DNA from: Miltoncostaea marina
Lineage (GTDB): Bacteria; Actinomycetota; Thermoleophilia; Miltoncostaeales; Miltoncostaeaceae
Length of the DNA: 64,000 nucleotides
Direction of reading: 5' to 3'
NCBI RefSeq assembly: GCF_018141525.1
Contig: NZ_CP064655.1
Location: 1,674,001-1,738,000, forward strand
Positions 36,756-46,866 of the stretch are shown piece by piece. The notes beneath the pieces are model-generated. The model worked only from the letters and a program-made list of their open reading frames with translations, had not been told where the DNA came from and did not search any database. The position numbers were made by a program, and so were the translations under genes. How positions within the stretch are numbered: the stretch's first letter is position 1; every line of letters starts with the position of its first letter.

Positions 36756-38838
36756 TCACCGGGCGCCGCCCTCGGTGATCCGCTCGAAGTCGGCGATCCG
36801 CGCCAGCACCCCGGCGGCGCCGCGCACGAGCCCGTAGCGGCGGGCCCGCACCCCGGGGTCGTCCGCGTTGACGAGCACGTCGGTGAAGAAGCGGTCGACG
36901 GCCTCGGCGAGCCCGACGGCCGGCGCCAGCGCCCCCGCGAAGTCGCGCGCCTCGCGCGCGGCCTCGATGCGCGGCAGGGCGGCGTCGGCGACCTCGCGCA
37001 GCGCGGCCTCGCCCGGGTCGTCGCCGTCGGCGACCGGCGCGTCCTCGGGCGGCCCCTTGCGGGCGAGGCGGGCGAGGCGCGTGCTGGCCGTCCAGACGGC
37101 CTGGAAGTCCGCCTCGTGGCGGGCCGCCTGGATCGCCCGCGCCCACGCCGCCGTGGCCGTGAGGCCGCCGAGGCCGGCGCCGAGCGCGGCGGTCGCGGCC
37201 TCCGGGCCGACCCCCTCCAGCCCGAGCACGTAGACGACGCGGTCGGCGAGGAAGGCATCGACCGCGTCGGCCGTCGCCTCGCGCGACAGGACCAGGTCGG
37301 CGCCCTGGCCGGCGAACGCGTCGTAGGCCCCCTCCACGAGCTCGCGCAGCGGGGCGTCCCAGCCGCGGTCGAGCGCGATCCGCACCAGCCCGAGCGCGGC
37401 CCGGCGCAGGCCGTACGGGTCCTTCGAGCCGGTCGGCGCCTCGTCGGCGGCGAACGCGCCGACGAGGTTGTCGATCTTCTCCGCGGCGGCCACGATCGCC
37501 GCGGCGGGCGTGGAGGGCAGCGGCGAGTCGGCGCCCTCCGGCAGGTACTGCTCCTCCACGGCGGTCGCCACCTCGCCCGCCACGCCCGCGCGCCGGGCGT
37601 ACTCGGCGGCCACGTAGCCCTCGAGCTCCGAGAACTCCGCCACCAGCACCGCGCCCTGGTCGGCCTTCGCCAGGCGGGCGGCCTCGACCGCGTGCCCGCG
37701 GGTCGCCGCGTCCGCCCCCAGGAGGTCGGCGAGCCGGCCGGCCCCGGCCACGAGGCGGTCGCGCTTGTCGGCCATGGAGCCGAGCCGCGTGTGGAAGACG
37801 ATCGCGTCGAGGCGCGCGTCGAGCGCCTCCAGCCCGGCCTCCAGGTCCTTGTCGAACGAGAACTCTGCGTCCTGCAGGCGCGCGTCGAGCACGCCCTCGT
37901 TGCCGCGGGTGATCGTCTCCGCGTGGCGCGGGTCGCCGTTCGAGACCGCCAGGAAGGCCGGCAGCAGGGCGCCGCCGCCGTCCTCGAGCGGGAAGTAGCG
38001 CTGATGGCTCTGCATCGCCGTCACGAGCACCCGGGCGGGGAGGCGCAGGTGGCGCTCGTCGAAGGCGCCGGTCACGACGCTGGGCCACTCCACGAGGAAG
38101 ACCACCTCGTCGAGCTTGCCGCCGGGGTCGCTCCACGAGCCGCCCACCGCGGCCGCGGCGGCGTCGAGCCCCTCCACGATGGCCTCCCGCCGGGCGGCGT
38201 GACCGGGGATGACGGCCGCCTCGCGCAGCGCGGCCGCGTAGTCGCCCGCCGCGCCGATCGTGACCGGGCCGCCCAGGAAGCGGTGCCCCATGCTGACCTC
38301 GCCGGCCGTCAGGCCGTGGAGCTCGAAGGGCACGGTCCGCTCGTCGACCTTCGCCACGATCCAGCGCACCGGGCGCGAGAAGCGCAGGCCGGTGCCGGCG
38401 CCCCAGCGCATCGTCTTCGAGAAGCGCAGGCCGTCGACCAGGCGGGCGGCGATGCCGGGCACCAGGTCGGCCAGCGGCCGGGCCGGCTCGGCGATCTCGG
38501 CGACGACGAACTCGCGCCCGCCGTCCTCGCGCACCACCAGGTCGGACACCGCCACGCCCTGCCCCCGGGCGAAGCCCTCGGCGGCCTTCGTGGGCGCGCC
38601 GTCGGGCCCGAAGGCGGCCGACGCGGCAGGGCCGCGCACCGTGCGCGAGCTCGCCGGCTGCTCGGCGGGCAGGCCGGCGGCGATCACGGCGAAGCGCCGC
38701 GGGGCGACGTGCACCTCGACGGCCGCCTCGCCCAGCCCGAGCGCCGCGAGCGCGGCCGCGGTCAGCCCGGGCGCCTGCTCGGCGATCTCGCGGCAGGCGC
38801 TGGAGGGCAGCTCCTCGCAGCCCACCTCGAGGAGCAGG

Positions 38839-38846
<8 letters not shown>
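36756..38846 (-). CDS. glyS: Glycine--tRNA ligase beta subunit
   Basis: A 696-residue beta subunit of the heterotetrameric bacterial glycyl-tRNA synthetase, carrying tRNA recognition. It begins [22 protein letters not shown], the standard N terminus. It contains [12 protein letters not shown], an HD-like region and a C-terminal DALR-type anticodon-binding domain (DALCAYA-like helices ending [21 protein letters not shown]). The start overlaps the glyQ stop by eight bases. Many Actinomycetota use the single-chain alpha2 enzyme instead, so the two-subunit form is a useful lineage clue. Confidence 0.95.
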
Positions 38847-39708
<862 letters not shown>

Positions 39709-39716
39709 GTCGGGGG

Positions 39717-39722
39717 AGTCTA
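39717..39722 (-). promoter_or_regulatory. -10 element of glyQ (leaderless)
   Basis: TAGACT on the minus strand, eight bases before GTG 39708. Confidence 0.4.
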
Positions 39723-39763
39723 CCCGGCGGCGGCGGGCCCATCGGCGCCGTCCGGTGGGCGAC

Positions 39764-39793
39764 TTGACCCGCGCGGTCCGGCCCGCCTGAATC
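39764..39793 (+). promoter_or_regulatory. Possible promoter of the LuxR/MalT-type gene
   Basis: TTGACC (39764-39769) and the weak -10 TGAATC (39788-39793) are 18 bases apart, with six bases to GTG 39800. Confidence 0.3.
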
Positions 39794-39799
39794 CCTGCC

Positions 39800-42088
39800 G
39801 TGGGCACGTTCGCGGCGCCGCCGCTCATCGAGACGAAGCTGCGCCCGCCCGACCGCCGGCCCGGGCTCGTGGCGCGACCCGGCCTGCTCGCGCGCCTCGA
39901 CGAGGCGGTCGAGCGGCACCGGCTGACGCTGGTCGGCGCGGGGGCCGGCTGGGGCAAGTCGACGCTCGTCGGCGAGTGGCTGGCCGAGCGCGGCCACCCG
40001 GCCGCCTGGGTGGCGCTCGACCCGTCCGACGACGACCCGGCGCGCTTCTGGGGCTACGTGACCGAGGCCCTGCGGCGGGCGGGCGTGCCGGTCGACGACG
40101 CCACCGCGGGTGCGCTGGCCGGCGGCGGCGAGACGCTCGGCGCGGGGCTCTCGTCGCTGCTCAACGCCGTCGCCGCGCTCGAGCGACGGGCCGTGCTCGC
40201 GCTCGACGACTTCCACTGCGTGTCCGCGCGCGCCATCCACGAGGCCGTCGCCTTCCTGGTCGAGCGCCTGCCCGCGTCGCTGCGGGTGGTGATCGCCTCG
40301 CGGGCGGACCCGCCGATCGGCCTGCCGCGGCTGCGGGCCCGCGGCGACCTCGCCGAGATCCGCCCGGACGAGCTGCGCTTCAGCGAGGCCGAGGCGGGCG
40401 CGCTGCTCAACGACGGCGTCGGCCTGCGCCTGGCCCCCGGGCAGGTCGAGCGGCTTCGCGCGCGTACGGAGGGCTGGGCGGCCGGCCTCTACCTCGCCGG
40501 CCTCTCGCTCCGCGGCCGCGACGACGCCGACGCCTTCATCGGCGAGTTCGCGGGCGACGACCGCCTGGTGGTCGACTACCTCGCCGAGGAGGTGCTCGGC
40601 GCGCTGCCGGCCGACCGGCGCGCCTTCCTGCTGCGCACCTCCGTGCTCGAGCGCCTCACGGCGCCGCTGTGCGACGCGGTGACCGGCACGGCCGGCGCGG
40701 CGGGGACGCTCGCCGAGCTCGAGGCCTCCAACCTGTTCCTCGTCCCGCTCGACAGCCGCCGCGGCTGGTACCGCTACCACCACCTGTTCCGCGAGCTGCT
40801 GCGCCACGAGCTGGCGCTGACGGCGCCCGCGGAGGTGGCGGAGCTGCACCGGCGCGCCGCCGGCTGGCACCTCGCCGAGGGCGAGGTCGATCAGGCCATC
40901 GAGCACCTCGCCGCGGCCGGCGAGATCGAGCGCGCGGCCGACCTGATCGCGGAGCACTGGGCCGACTACCACTCGAGCGGCTGGACCGTGACCACGCAGC
41001 GCTGGCTCGGCCTGCTCCCGCCCGGCCGGGCCGAGCGCGACCCGCGCCTGTGCCTGGCGCAGGCGCTGATCCAGATCAACCTCGGCCGGGCCGACGATGC
41101 CGCGCCCTGGGTCGACGCGGCCGAGCGGGCGGCGGCCGCGCCGGGCGCGCCCGGCGACCCCGCGCTGGTGGCGGCGGGCGTGGCGGCCTGCCGGTCGCTG
41201 GTGCACCTGCTGAACGGCGAGGAGCCGGAGGCCGTCGCGCAGGGGCGCGTCGCCCACCGCCTCGACGCCTCGCGGGGCACCTGGTGGCGCGCGATCACCT
41301 GCCTGGCGCTCGGCATCGCGCTGCAGGCCGTGAACGAACTCGACGAGGCCCGCGACGTGCTGGAGGAGGCCGTCGCCGCCGCGCACGACGGCAACGCGTG
41401 GCCGCCGTGCGTCGTGGCCCTGGGCCACCTGGCCGGGCAGGCCCTGGAGCGCGGCGACCTGGCGCTCGCGGAGCGCCGCGCGCGCGAGGCGATCGAGCTG
41501 GCGGCGGCCGAGCGCCACGCCGAGTACCCCCACGCCGCCGGGGCGCACGCGACCCTCGCCCGCATCCTCGCCGGGCGCGGCGAGATCGACGAGGCCCTGG
41601 CGCTCGCCGAGCGCTCCGTGGCCCTGGCCCGGCGCGGGCGCTCGGTGACCGAGACCGCGTACTCGGTCCTCAAGCGGGGGTCCGTGCTCCTGGTCGCGGG
41701 CGACCGCGACGCGGCCCGCGCGGCGGCCGCCGAGGGTCGCCGGCTGCTGGCGCCCGCCCGGGGCGCGGTGTACCTCACCGCGATCCTCGAGCGCCTCGAG
41801 GCGCGTCTCGGGGAGGCGGGCGCCGGCCGGCCCGGGCCCGCCGCGGGCGGCCCCGCCGCGGCCGGCCCGCTCACCGAGCGGGAGCTCGCCGTGCTGCGCC
41901 ACCTGACCGGCTCGGCGTCGCTGCGCGAGATCGCCGCCGAGCTCTACGTCTCGCACAACACGGTCAAGACGCAGATCCGGTCGATCTACCGCAAGCTGGG
42001 GGCCGCCACCCGTGACGAGGCGGTGGCCCGCGCCAGGGAGCGGGGCATCCTGCCCCGCCCGCTGGCGCCGGACGCCCGCGGGCGCTGA
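39800..42088 (+). CDS. LuxR family ATP-dependent transcriptional regulator (MalT-like)
   Basis: A 762-residue regulator. An N-terminal STAND-type NTPase (Walker [12 protein letters not shown] near residue 46; Walker [10 protein letters not shown] near 134) is followed by TPR-like helical repeats (about 350-680). A C-terminal LuxR helix-turn-helix ends the protein ([40 protein letters not shown]). Proteins of this type bind an inducer in the repeat region and then activate transcription with ATP. The inducer and regulon are unknown; convergent SRPBCC and BTAD genes lie next to it. Confidence 0.93.
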   Translation: MGTFAAPPLIETKLRPPDRRPGLVARPGLLARLDEAVERHRLTLVGAGAGWGKSTLVGEWLAERGHPAAWVALDPSDDDPARFWGYVTEALRRAGVPVDDATAGALAGGGETLGAGLSSLLNAVAALERRAVLALDDFHCVSARAIHEAVAFLVERLPASLRVVIASRADPPIGLPRLRARGDLAEIRPDELRFSEAEAGALLNDGVGLRLAPGQVERLRARTEGWAAGLYLAGLSLRGRDDADAFIGEFAGDDRLVVDYLAEEVLGALPADRRAFLLRTSVLERLTAPLCDAVTGTAGAAGTLAELEASNLFLVPLDSRRGWYRYHHLFRELLRHELALTAPAEVAELHRRAAGWHLAEGEVDQAIEHLAAAGEIERAADLIAEHWADYHSSGWTVTTQRWLGLLPPGRAERDPRLCLAQALIQINLGRADDAAPWVDAAERAAAAPGAPGDPALVAAGVAACRSLVHLLNGEEPEAVAQGRVAHRLDASRGTWWRAITCLALGIALQAVNELDEARDVLEEAVAAAHDGNAWPPCVVALGHLAGQALERGDLALAERRAREAIELAAAERHAEYPHAAGAHATLARILAGRGEIDEALALAERSVALARRGRSVTETAYSVLKRGSVLLVAGDRDAARAAAAEGRRLLAPARGAVYLTAILERLEARLGEAGAGRPGPAAGGPAAAGPLTERELAVLRHLTGSASLREIAAELYVSHNTVKTQIRSIYRKLGAATRDEAVARARERGILPRPLAPDARGR

Positions 42089-42092
42089 CCCC

Positions 42093-42476
42093 TCAGGCGA
42101 CGGCGCGCTCGGCCGCGCGCGCCAGGCGGACGATGGCGTCGCGCATGGCCGTCTCCTGCATGCCCAGGCGGGCGGCCTCGCGATCGGGGATCGCGACCTC
42201 CAGCCGCACGCGGCACCCGCCGGCGTCGGGCGCCAGCGTCCAGCGGAAGACGATGTCGGTGAGGACGCAGGAGATCACCACCTGCTCGCCGACCCGGCCG
42301 GCCTCGACGGCCGTCGGCCACACGCTGCCGCCGGAGTGGCGGGCGACCCCGCCCTCCCCGCCGGTCACCGCGTCGGTGCCCGTCCACCATTCCGGGTAGC
42401 GCCAGGGGTCGTACAGGAGCTTCCAGACCTCCTCCGCCGGCGCGGCGCAGCGCAGCTCCTCGGTGAAGGCCGGCAT
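42093..42476 (-). CDS. SRPBCC/polyketide cyclase-like protein
   Basis: A 127-residue START-like (SRPBCC) protein. It begins TEELRCAAPAEEVWKLLYDPWRYPEWW, the standard N-terminal strand-helix of the fold. It continues VVISCVLTDIVFRWTLAPDAGGCRVRLEVAIP and ends in the long C-terminal helix (RDAIVRLARAAER). It probably binds a hydrophobic ligand. ATG 42476 shares one base with the TGA of the BTAD regulator gene, so the two are translationally coupled; the regulator and this protein may respond to the same compound. Confidence 0.85.
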   Translation of the reverse strand: MPAFTEELRCAAPAEEVWKLLYDPWRYPEWWTGTDAVTGGEGGVARHSGGSVWPTAVEAGRVGEQVVISCVLTDIVFRWTLAPDAGGCRVRLEVAIPDREAARLGMQETAMRDAIVRLARAAERAVA

Positions 42477-45400
42477 CAGCCGCCCACCCCGAGCGGCCCG
42501 GCGAGCCGGTCGCGGTAGCCGTCGAACTGCGCCTGGTCGGCCAGCGCGCGCGCCTCGGCGACGGCCGCGCGCGCCTCGTCGCCACGGCCGGCCGCGCGCA
42601 GGACCTCGGCCCGGTCGGCCAGCGTCCGCCCCAGCTCGACCCCCGGCTCGACGAGCCCGGCGACCGGCGGGCGGCCGAGGTCCACGAGGCTCGCGGCGAA
42701 GAGGTCCCCGCGCCCCGCGTCGCCCAGCCTGCGTCGCCAGACCCGCTCCGCCTCGTCGAGGCGCCGTAGGGCGAGCGCGGCGTCGCCCCGCGCCCAGGCC
42801 ACGCGGCCCTGCAGGCGCGCCATGCGCGCCACGAGCGTGTCGGGCAGGTCGGCCGCGCCCACCGGCTCGAACGGCACCCTGGCGAGCTCCTCCTGCGCCG
42901 CGGCCGGCCCCTCGGCGTCCAGGCGCGCCTCGGCCAGCAGCAGCCGCGCGAGCGGCCGCGGCACGGCCCGGCCCGGGCCGTCGAGGGCGGCCCGCAGGCG
43001 GCGGACCGCCGCCGCGGGGCGGCCGCCGGCCAGCGCGACGATGCCGCGATCGAGCTCGGCGCCGGCCTCCCGCGCCGGGTCGCCGGACCGCACGGCCAGC
43101 GCGGCGGCGGCCTCGGCGGCGGCGGCCGCCTCGGCGTGGCGCCCGAGGCGGGCGAGGGCGTGGGCGCGGGCCGCCTCGATGAAGCCGGCGAGCACCGGGC
43201 CGGCGTCGCGGGCGCCGTCGCCGGGCACCCCCTCCGTCAGCTCCAGGGCCCGGGCGAACGCCCCGCGGCAGGCGGCGGCGGACGCCGCGTTGGCCCACGC
43301 GACGTGCGCGATGTCGCCGCGGCCGGCCCGCCGCGCGAGGGCGGCAGCCTCGCGGTAGCGCCGCTCCGCCTCCTCCATGCGCCCGCGCCGTGCCAGCCCC
43401 GCCGCGCGCGCCAGTGCCAGCTCGGCCGCCAGGACGCGGTCGCCGGCCGTCTCGGGCACCGCCGCGGCAGCCGCCACGAGGCCCTCGACTCGCTCCGGGT
43501 CGCCGGCGACCGCCTCCGACCAGGCCGAGCCCGCCAGCGCCAGGGCCGTCAGCTCGGGGGCGTCGAGGTCCGCCTCGGCGATGACGCCCAGCGCCCGGCC
43601 GTACGCCTCGAGGGCCTCGCCGGGCACGCAGAGCGTCGTCCGCAGCCAGCCGCCCCGGGCCACGAGCGCGGCCGCCAGCGCGCGGGGCTCGCGCGCGGCC
43701 GCGATCGCCCGCTCGGCGCCGGCGAAGGCCGCCGCCGAGGCCTCCCGCCGGCCCCGCCACGCCTCGGCCGCCGCCAGCTCCATCCACAGGTCCGCGGGGG
43801 CCGGGCCGGCCTCGTCCAGGCCGAGGGCCTCCCTGAGGTAGGCGGAGGCCTCGTCGAGGGCGCCGAGCGAGCGCGCCTCGGCCGCCGCGGCGGCCAGCCG
43901 GTCCCGGGCGCCCTGCGCGTCGCCCGCGCCGCGCAGGTGGCGCGCGACCTCAGCGGCGGCGGACCGGGGGCGCGCCGCGAGGGCGGCGGCCAGGGCGCCG
44001 TGGACCCAGGCGCGCCGCCCGGGCGGCAGCTCGGCCGCGCACGCCCCGCGCAGGAGCGCGTGGCGGACGGCCGTCCGGCCGTCGGCCCTCGCGTGCAACA
44101 GGCCCGCGCCGACGCCGGCCGCGATCGCCTCCGGGAGCGCCTCGGCGCCCACCGGCAGGGCGAGCTCGGCCGCGTCGAGCGGCCGGGCGGCGACGACCAG
44201 CAGGTCGACGACCAGGCGCGCCGCCACCGGCAGCCGCGCGAGCGGCCCGCGGACCGTGGCGCGCAGACCCTCCGCGGGGTCGTCGCCCTCCAGCAGCGAA
44301 CGGGCGGATGCGGCGGCCAGCAGCGGGTTGCCCTCGGCGAGGCCGACCGCCCGCTCGCGCGCCTCGGCGCCGAGCCCCGGGGCCGCGGCCGCGACCACCC
44401 GGCGCACGTCGTCCGCCCGCAGCGGGCCCAGGGCGAGCTCGGCCCGCAGCGCGCCGCGCCGGCGCAGCCCCTCGAGCGCCAGCTCCAGCTCGCCGTTCAC
44501 CACCGCCGCCCGGCGCGTGACGAGCAGCAGCGCGTCCATCTCCGGTAGCCGCCGCCCGAGGTACGCGAGCAGCGCGAGCCCGGCCGCGTCGCCGAGGTGC
44601 ATGTCCTCCAGCACGAGGAGCAGCGGCGCGTCCCGGGCCACCCACCCCACCAGCGCGACCACCGCCTCGAACAGCCGGGCCCGCTCCACGTCCGGCGACG
44701 CGGCGGGCGGCGGCGGGCGGCGGCCCCAGGCGGTCTCGATCGCCGGCGACAGGCGGGCGAGCTCCGCGGCCCAGGCGGCGCCGGCGGGCGGATCGGGCGC
44801 GGCGGCGACCAGGCCGGCGAGCGCCTCGGACCAGGCGGCGAACGGCGGCGCCCCCTCGAGCTCGAGTCCTGCACCCGCCGCCTGGCGCGCGCCGGACGCG
44901 ACGGCGTACGCGATCAGCTCCTCCGCCAGGCGCGTCTTGCCGATGCCCGCGTCGCCGCTCAGCACCGCGACGCCGCCGCGGCCGGCCCGCGCCCCGTCCC
45001 AGGCGCGGCGCAGCAGCGACAGCTCCGCGTCCCGGCCGACGAGCGCCGGGGCCGGCGCGCGGGCCGCGGCGCGCGCGAACGGGCGCCCCTCGTCGGGCGC
45101 CTCCAGGCCGGCGGCGAGCGCCCGCGTCTCGGCCGTGGGCGCCACGCCCAGCTCGGCGGCGAGCGCCGCACGGCAGCGGCGGTAGGCGGCGAGCGCGCCC
45201 TCCCGGCGCCCCTGCAGCGCCAGGCGCCGGATGAGGGCGCGGTGGGCGCTCTCGCGCAGCCGGTCGTGGGCGAGCGCGCGCCGCGCCCAGCCGGCCGCCG
45301 CCGGCAGGTCGCCGGCGCGCTCGGCGGCGTCGCCCAGACGCTCGAGCACCGCGACCAGGCGCTCGCGCGCCTCGTCCTGCGCGGCGAGCGCCCACTCGTC

Positions 45401-45799
45401 GGTCAGGTCGGCCAGGAGCGGGCCGGTGGCGAGCGCGGCGGCCTGCTCCAGCGCGCCGATGTCGTCCGACGCCGCGAGGACGGCGAAGCGCTCGGCGTCG
45501 ACCTCGCGCGGGCGGTCGGCGGCGATGCCGGCCGTGCGCCGGTCGGTCACAAGATAGGCGCCGCCGCCGGCCTCGTCGAGCGCCCGCCGGAGCACCCAGA
45601 GGGCGCCGCGCAGCGAGGCGAGGGCGCTCGCGTCCATGACGTCCGGCCAGAAGCGCCCGGCCAGGCGCAGGCGGGGGTGCGGGCCGGGGTGGAGCAACAG
45701 GAAGGCGAGCAGGGATCGGGCACGCGCCGAGGCGATCCGGGGCACGGGGCGTCCGTCGATCTCGATCCGGAGCCCGTCGAAGAGGCGCGCGCGCAGCAC
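42476..45799 (-). CDS. BTAD-AAA-TPR transcriptional regulator (SARP-like)
   Basis: An 1107-residue regulator. The order is an OmpR-type winged helix (LRARLFDGLRIEIDGRPVPR...LLAFLLLHPG, about 1-90), a bacterial transcriptional activation domain (about 95-240, LLADLTDEWALAAQDEARERL) and an AAA ATPase (LVGRDAELSLLRRAW, Walker A SGDAGIGKTRLAEE; Walker B LLLVLEDMH). A very long TPR region (about 560-1100) ends it. There is no C-terminal LuxR helix-turn-helix. GTG 45799 fits the start of the winged helix; the open frame upstream is spurious. It is divergent from the methyltransferase. Confidence 0.88.
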   Translation of the reverse strand: MLRARLFDGLRIEIDGRPVPRIASARARSLLAFLLLHPGPHPRLRLAGRFWPDVMDASALASLRGALWVLRRALDEAGGGAYLVTDRRTAGIAADRPREVDAERFAVLAASDDIGALEQAAALATGPLLADLTDEWALAAQDEARERLVAVLERLGDAAERAGDLPAAAGWARRALAHDRLRESAHRALIRRLALQGRREGALAAYRRCRAALAAELGVAPTAETRALAAGLEAPDEGRPFARAAARAPAPALVGRDAELSLLRRAWDGARAGRGGVAVLSGDAGIGKTRLAEELIAYAVASGARQAAGAGLELEGAPPFAAWSEALAGLVAAAPDPPAGAAWAAELARLSPAIETAWGRRPPPPAASPDVERARLFEAVVALVGWVARDAPLLLVLEDMHLGDAAGLALLAYLGRRLPEMDALLLVTRRAAVVNGELELALEGLRRRGALRAELALGPLRADDVRRVVAAAAPGLGAEARERAVGLAEGNPLLAAASARSLLEGDDPAEGLRATVRGPLARLPVAARLVVDLLVVAARPLDAAELALPVGAEALPEAIAAGVGAGLLHARADGRTAVRHALLRGACAAELPPGRRAWVHGALAAALAARPRSAAAEVARHLRGAGDAQGARDRLAAAAAEARSLGALDEASAYLREALGLDEAGPAPADLWMELAAAEAWRGRREASAAAFAGAERAIAAAREPRALAAALVARGGWLRTTLCVPGEALEAYGRALGVIAEADLDAPELTALALAGSAWSEAVAGDPERVEGLVAAAAAVPETAGDRVLAAELALARAAGLARRGRMEEAERRYREAAALARRAGRGDIAHVAWANAASAAACRGAFARALELTEGVPGDGARDAGPVLAGFIEAARAHALARLGRHAEAAAAAEAAAALAVRSGDPAREAGAELDRGIVALAGGRPAAAVRRLRAALDGPGRAVPRPLARLLLAEARLDAEGPAAAQEELARVPFEPVGAADLPDTLVARMARLQGRVAWARGDAALALRRLDEAERVWRRRLGDAGRGDLFAASLVDLGRPPVAGLVEPGVELGRTLADRAEVLRAAGRGDEARAAVAEARALADQAQFDGYRDRLAGPLGVGG

Positions 45800-45943
45800 C
45801 GGCCGATCGTCCGCCCCGCGCCCGGCCGCCGTCAACGCGCCCGCGGGTCGGACGGCGCGCGCTTTGACGCTGCGGCTCACGCTGCGATGACGCTCGGCCG
45901 CGACGGTGCCCCCACAGGTGATCCCGCAGCCGGAGGTGGCGCG

Positions 45944-46804
45944 ATGACGACGACGACGTTCGACCCCGTGGCGGTCAAGGCCACGACCCGCGAGCAGTGG
46001 CAGGAGGCGGCCGACGCGTGGCACCGCTGGGGCCCCGCGATCGAGCGGTGGCTCGGCGAGGCGACGGAGGTGATGCTGGACATGGCCGAGGTCGGCCCCG
46101 GCGACCGCGTGCTCGACGTCGCCGCCGGGGCGGGCGGCCAGAGCCTGGTGGCCGCGCGCCGCGTGGGGCCCACCGGCCGCGTGCTCGCGACCGACATCTC
46201 GGGGAACATCCTCGAGCACGCGGCCGCGTCGGCCCGGGCCGCCGGCCTGGCCAACGTGGAGACCGCGGTGATGGACGGCGAGGACCTCTCCGCGGTGGAG
46301 CAGGCCTCGTTCGACGCCGCCATCTCGCGCGTCGGCCTCATCTACTTCCCCGATCAGGCGGCCGCGCTCGCCGGCATCCGCCGGGCGCTCCGGCCGGGCG
46401 GCACGGTCGCGGTGATCGTCTACGGACCCCCCGAGCGCAACGGCTTCTTCTCGATGCCGGTCGGCGTCATCCGGCGGCGCGCCCAGCTCCCGGCGCCGCT
46501 GCCGGGCCAGCCGGGCCCCTTCAGCCTCGGGGCGCCCGGGGTGGTCGAGAAGGCGCTCGCCTCCGCCGGCTTCCGGGAGGTCCGCACCCGTGTCGTCCCC
46601 TCCCCCGTGCGCATGGCCTCGGCGCAGGAGTGCCTGCGGTTCGAGCGGGAGTCGTTCGGCGCCCTCCACCAGATGCTCGCCGGCCTCGACGAGGCCGCGC
46701 GCGAGGCCGCCTGGGACGAGGTGGGCGAGGCGCTCGCGGCGTTCGAGGGACCCGAGGGCTTCGTGGGCCCCTGCGAGATGATCGTCGCGGCGGGCACCCG
46801 GTAG
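45944..46804 (+). CDS. SAM-dependent methyltransferase (class I, UbiE-like)
   Basis: A 286-residue methyltransferase. The SAM-binding motif I is VLDVAAGAGGQSLVAAR (about 52-68), followed by RVLATDISGNILEHA (motif with acidic Asp), then VMDGEDL and RALRPGGTVAVIVYGPPE. The C-terminal part, about 110 residues, probably forms the acceptor-binding cap. The acceptor is unknown. CGGAGGTGG precedes ATG 45944. It is divergent from the BTAD regulator and is followed by a strong terminator. Confidence 0.88.
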   Translation: MTTTTFDPVAVKATTREQWQEAADAWHRWGPAIERWLGEATEVMLDMAEVGPGDRVLDVAAGAGGQSLVAARRVGPTGRVLATDISGNILEHAAASARAAGLANVETAVMDGEDLSAVEQASFDAAISRVGLIYFPDQAAALAGIRRALRPGGTVAVIVYGPPERNGFFSMPVGVIRRRAQLPAPLPGQPGPFSLGAPGVVEKALASAGFREVRTRVVPSPVRMASAQECLRFERESFGALHQMLAGLDEAAREAAWDEVGEALAAFEGPEGFVGPCEMIVAAGTR

Positions 46805-46814
46805 GCGGGACGAC

Positions 46815-46841
46815 GAGGGGCCCGGCATCGCCGGGCCCCTC
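46815..46841. terminator. Bidirectional terminator between methyltransferase and mmpL genes
   Basis: GAGGGGCCCGGC pairs perfectly with GCCGGGCCCCTC across a three-base loop (ATC), 12 base pairs. It is followed on the plus strand by a C-rich run instead of T. Confidence 0.7.
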
Positions 46842-46866
46842 CCCCCACCCCCTCGGCGACCGGCGG

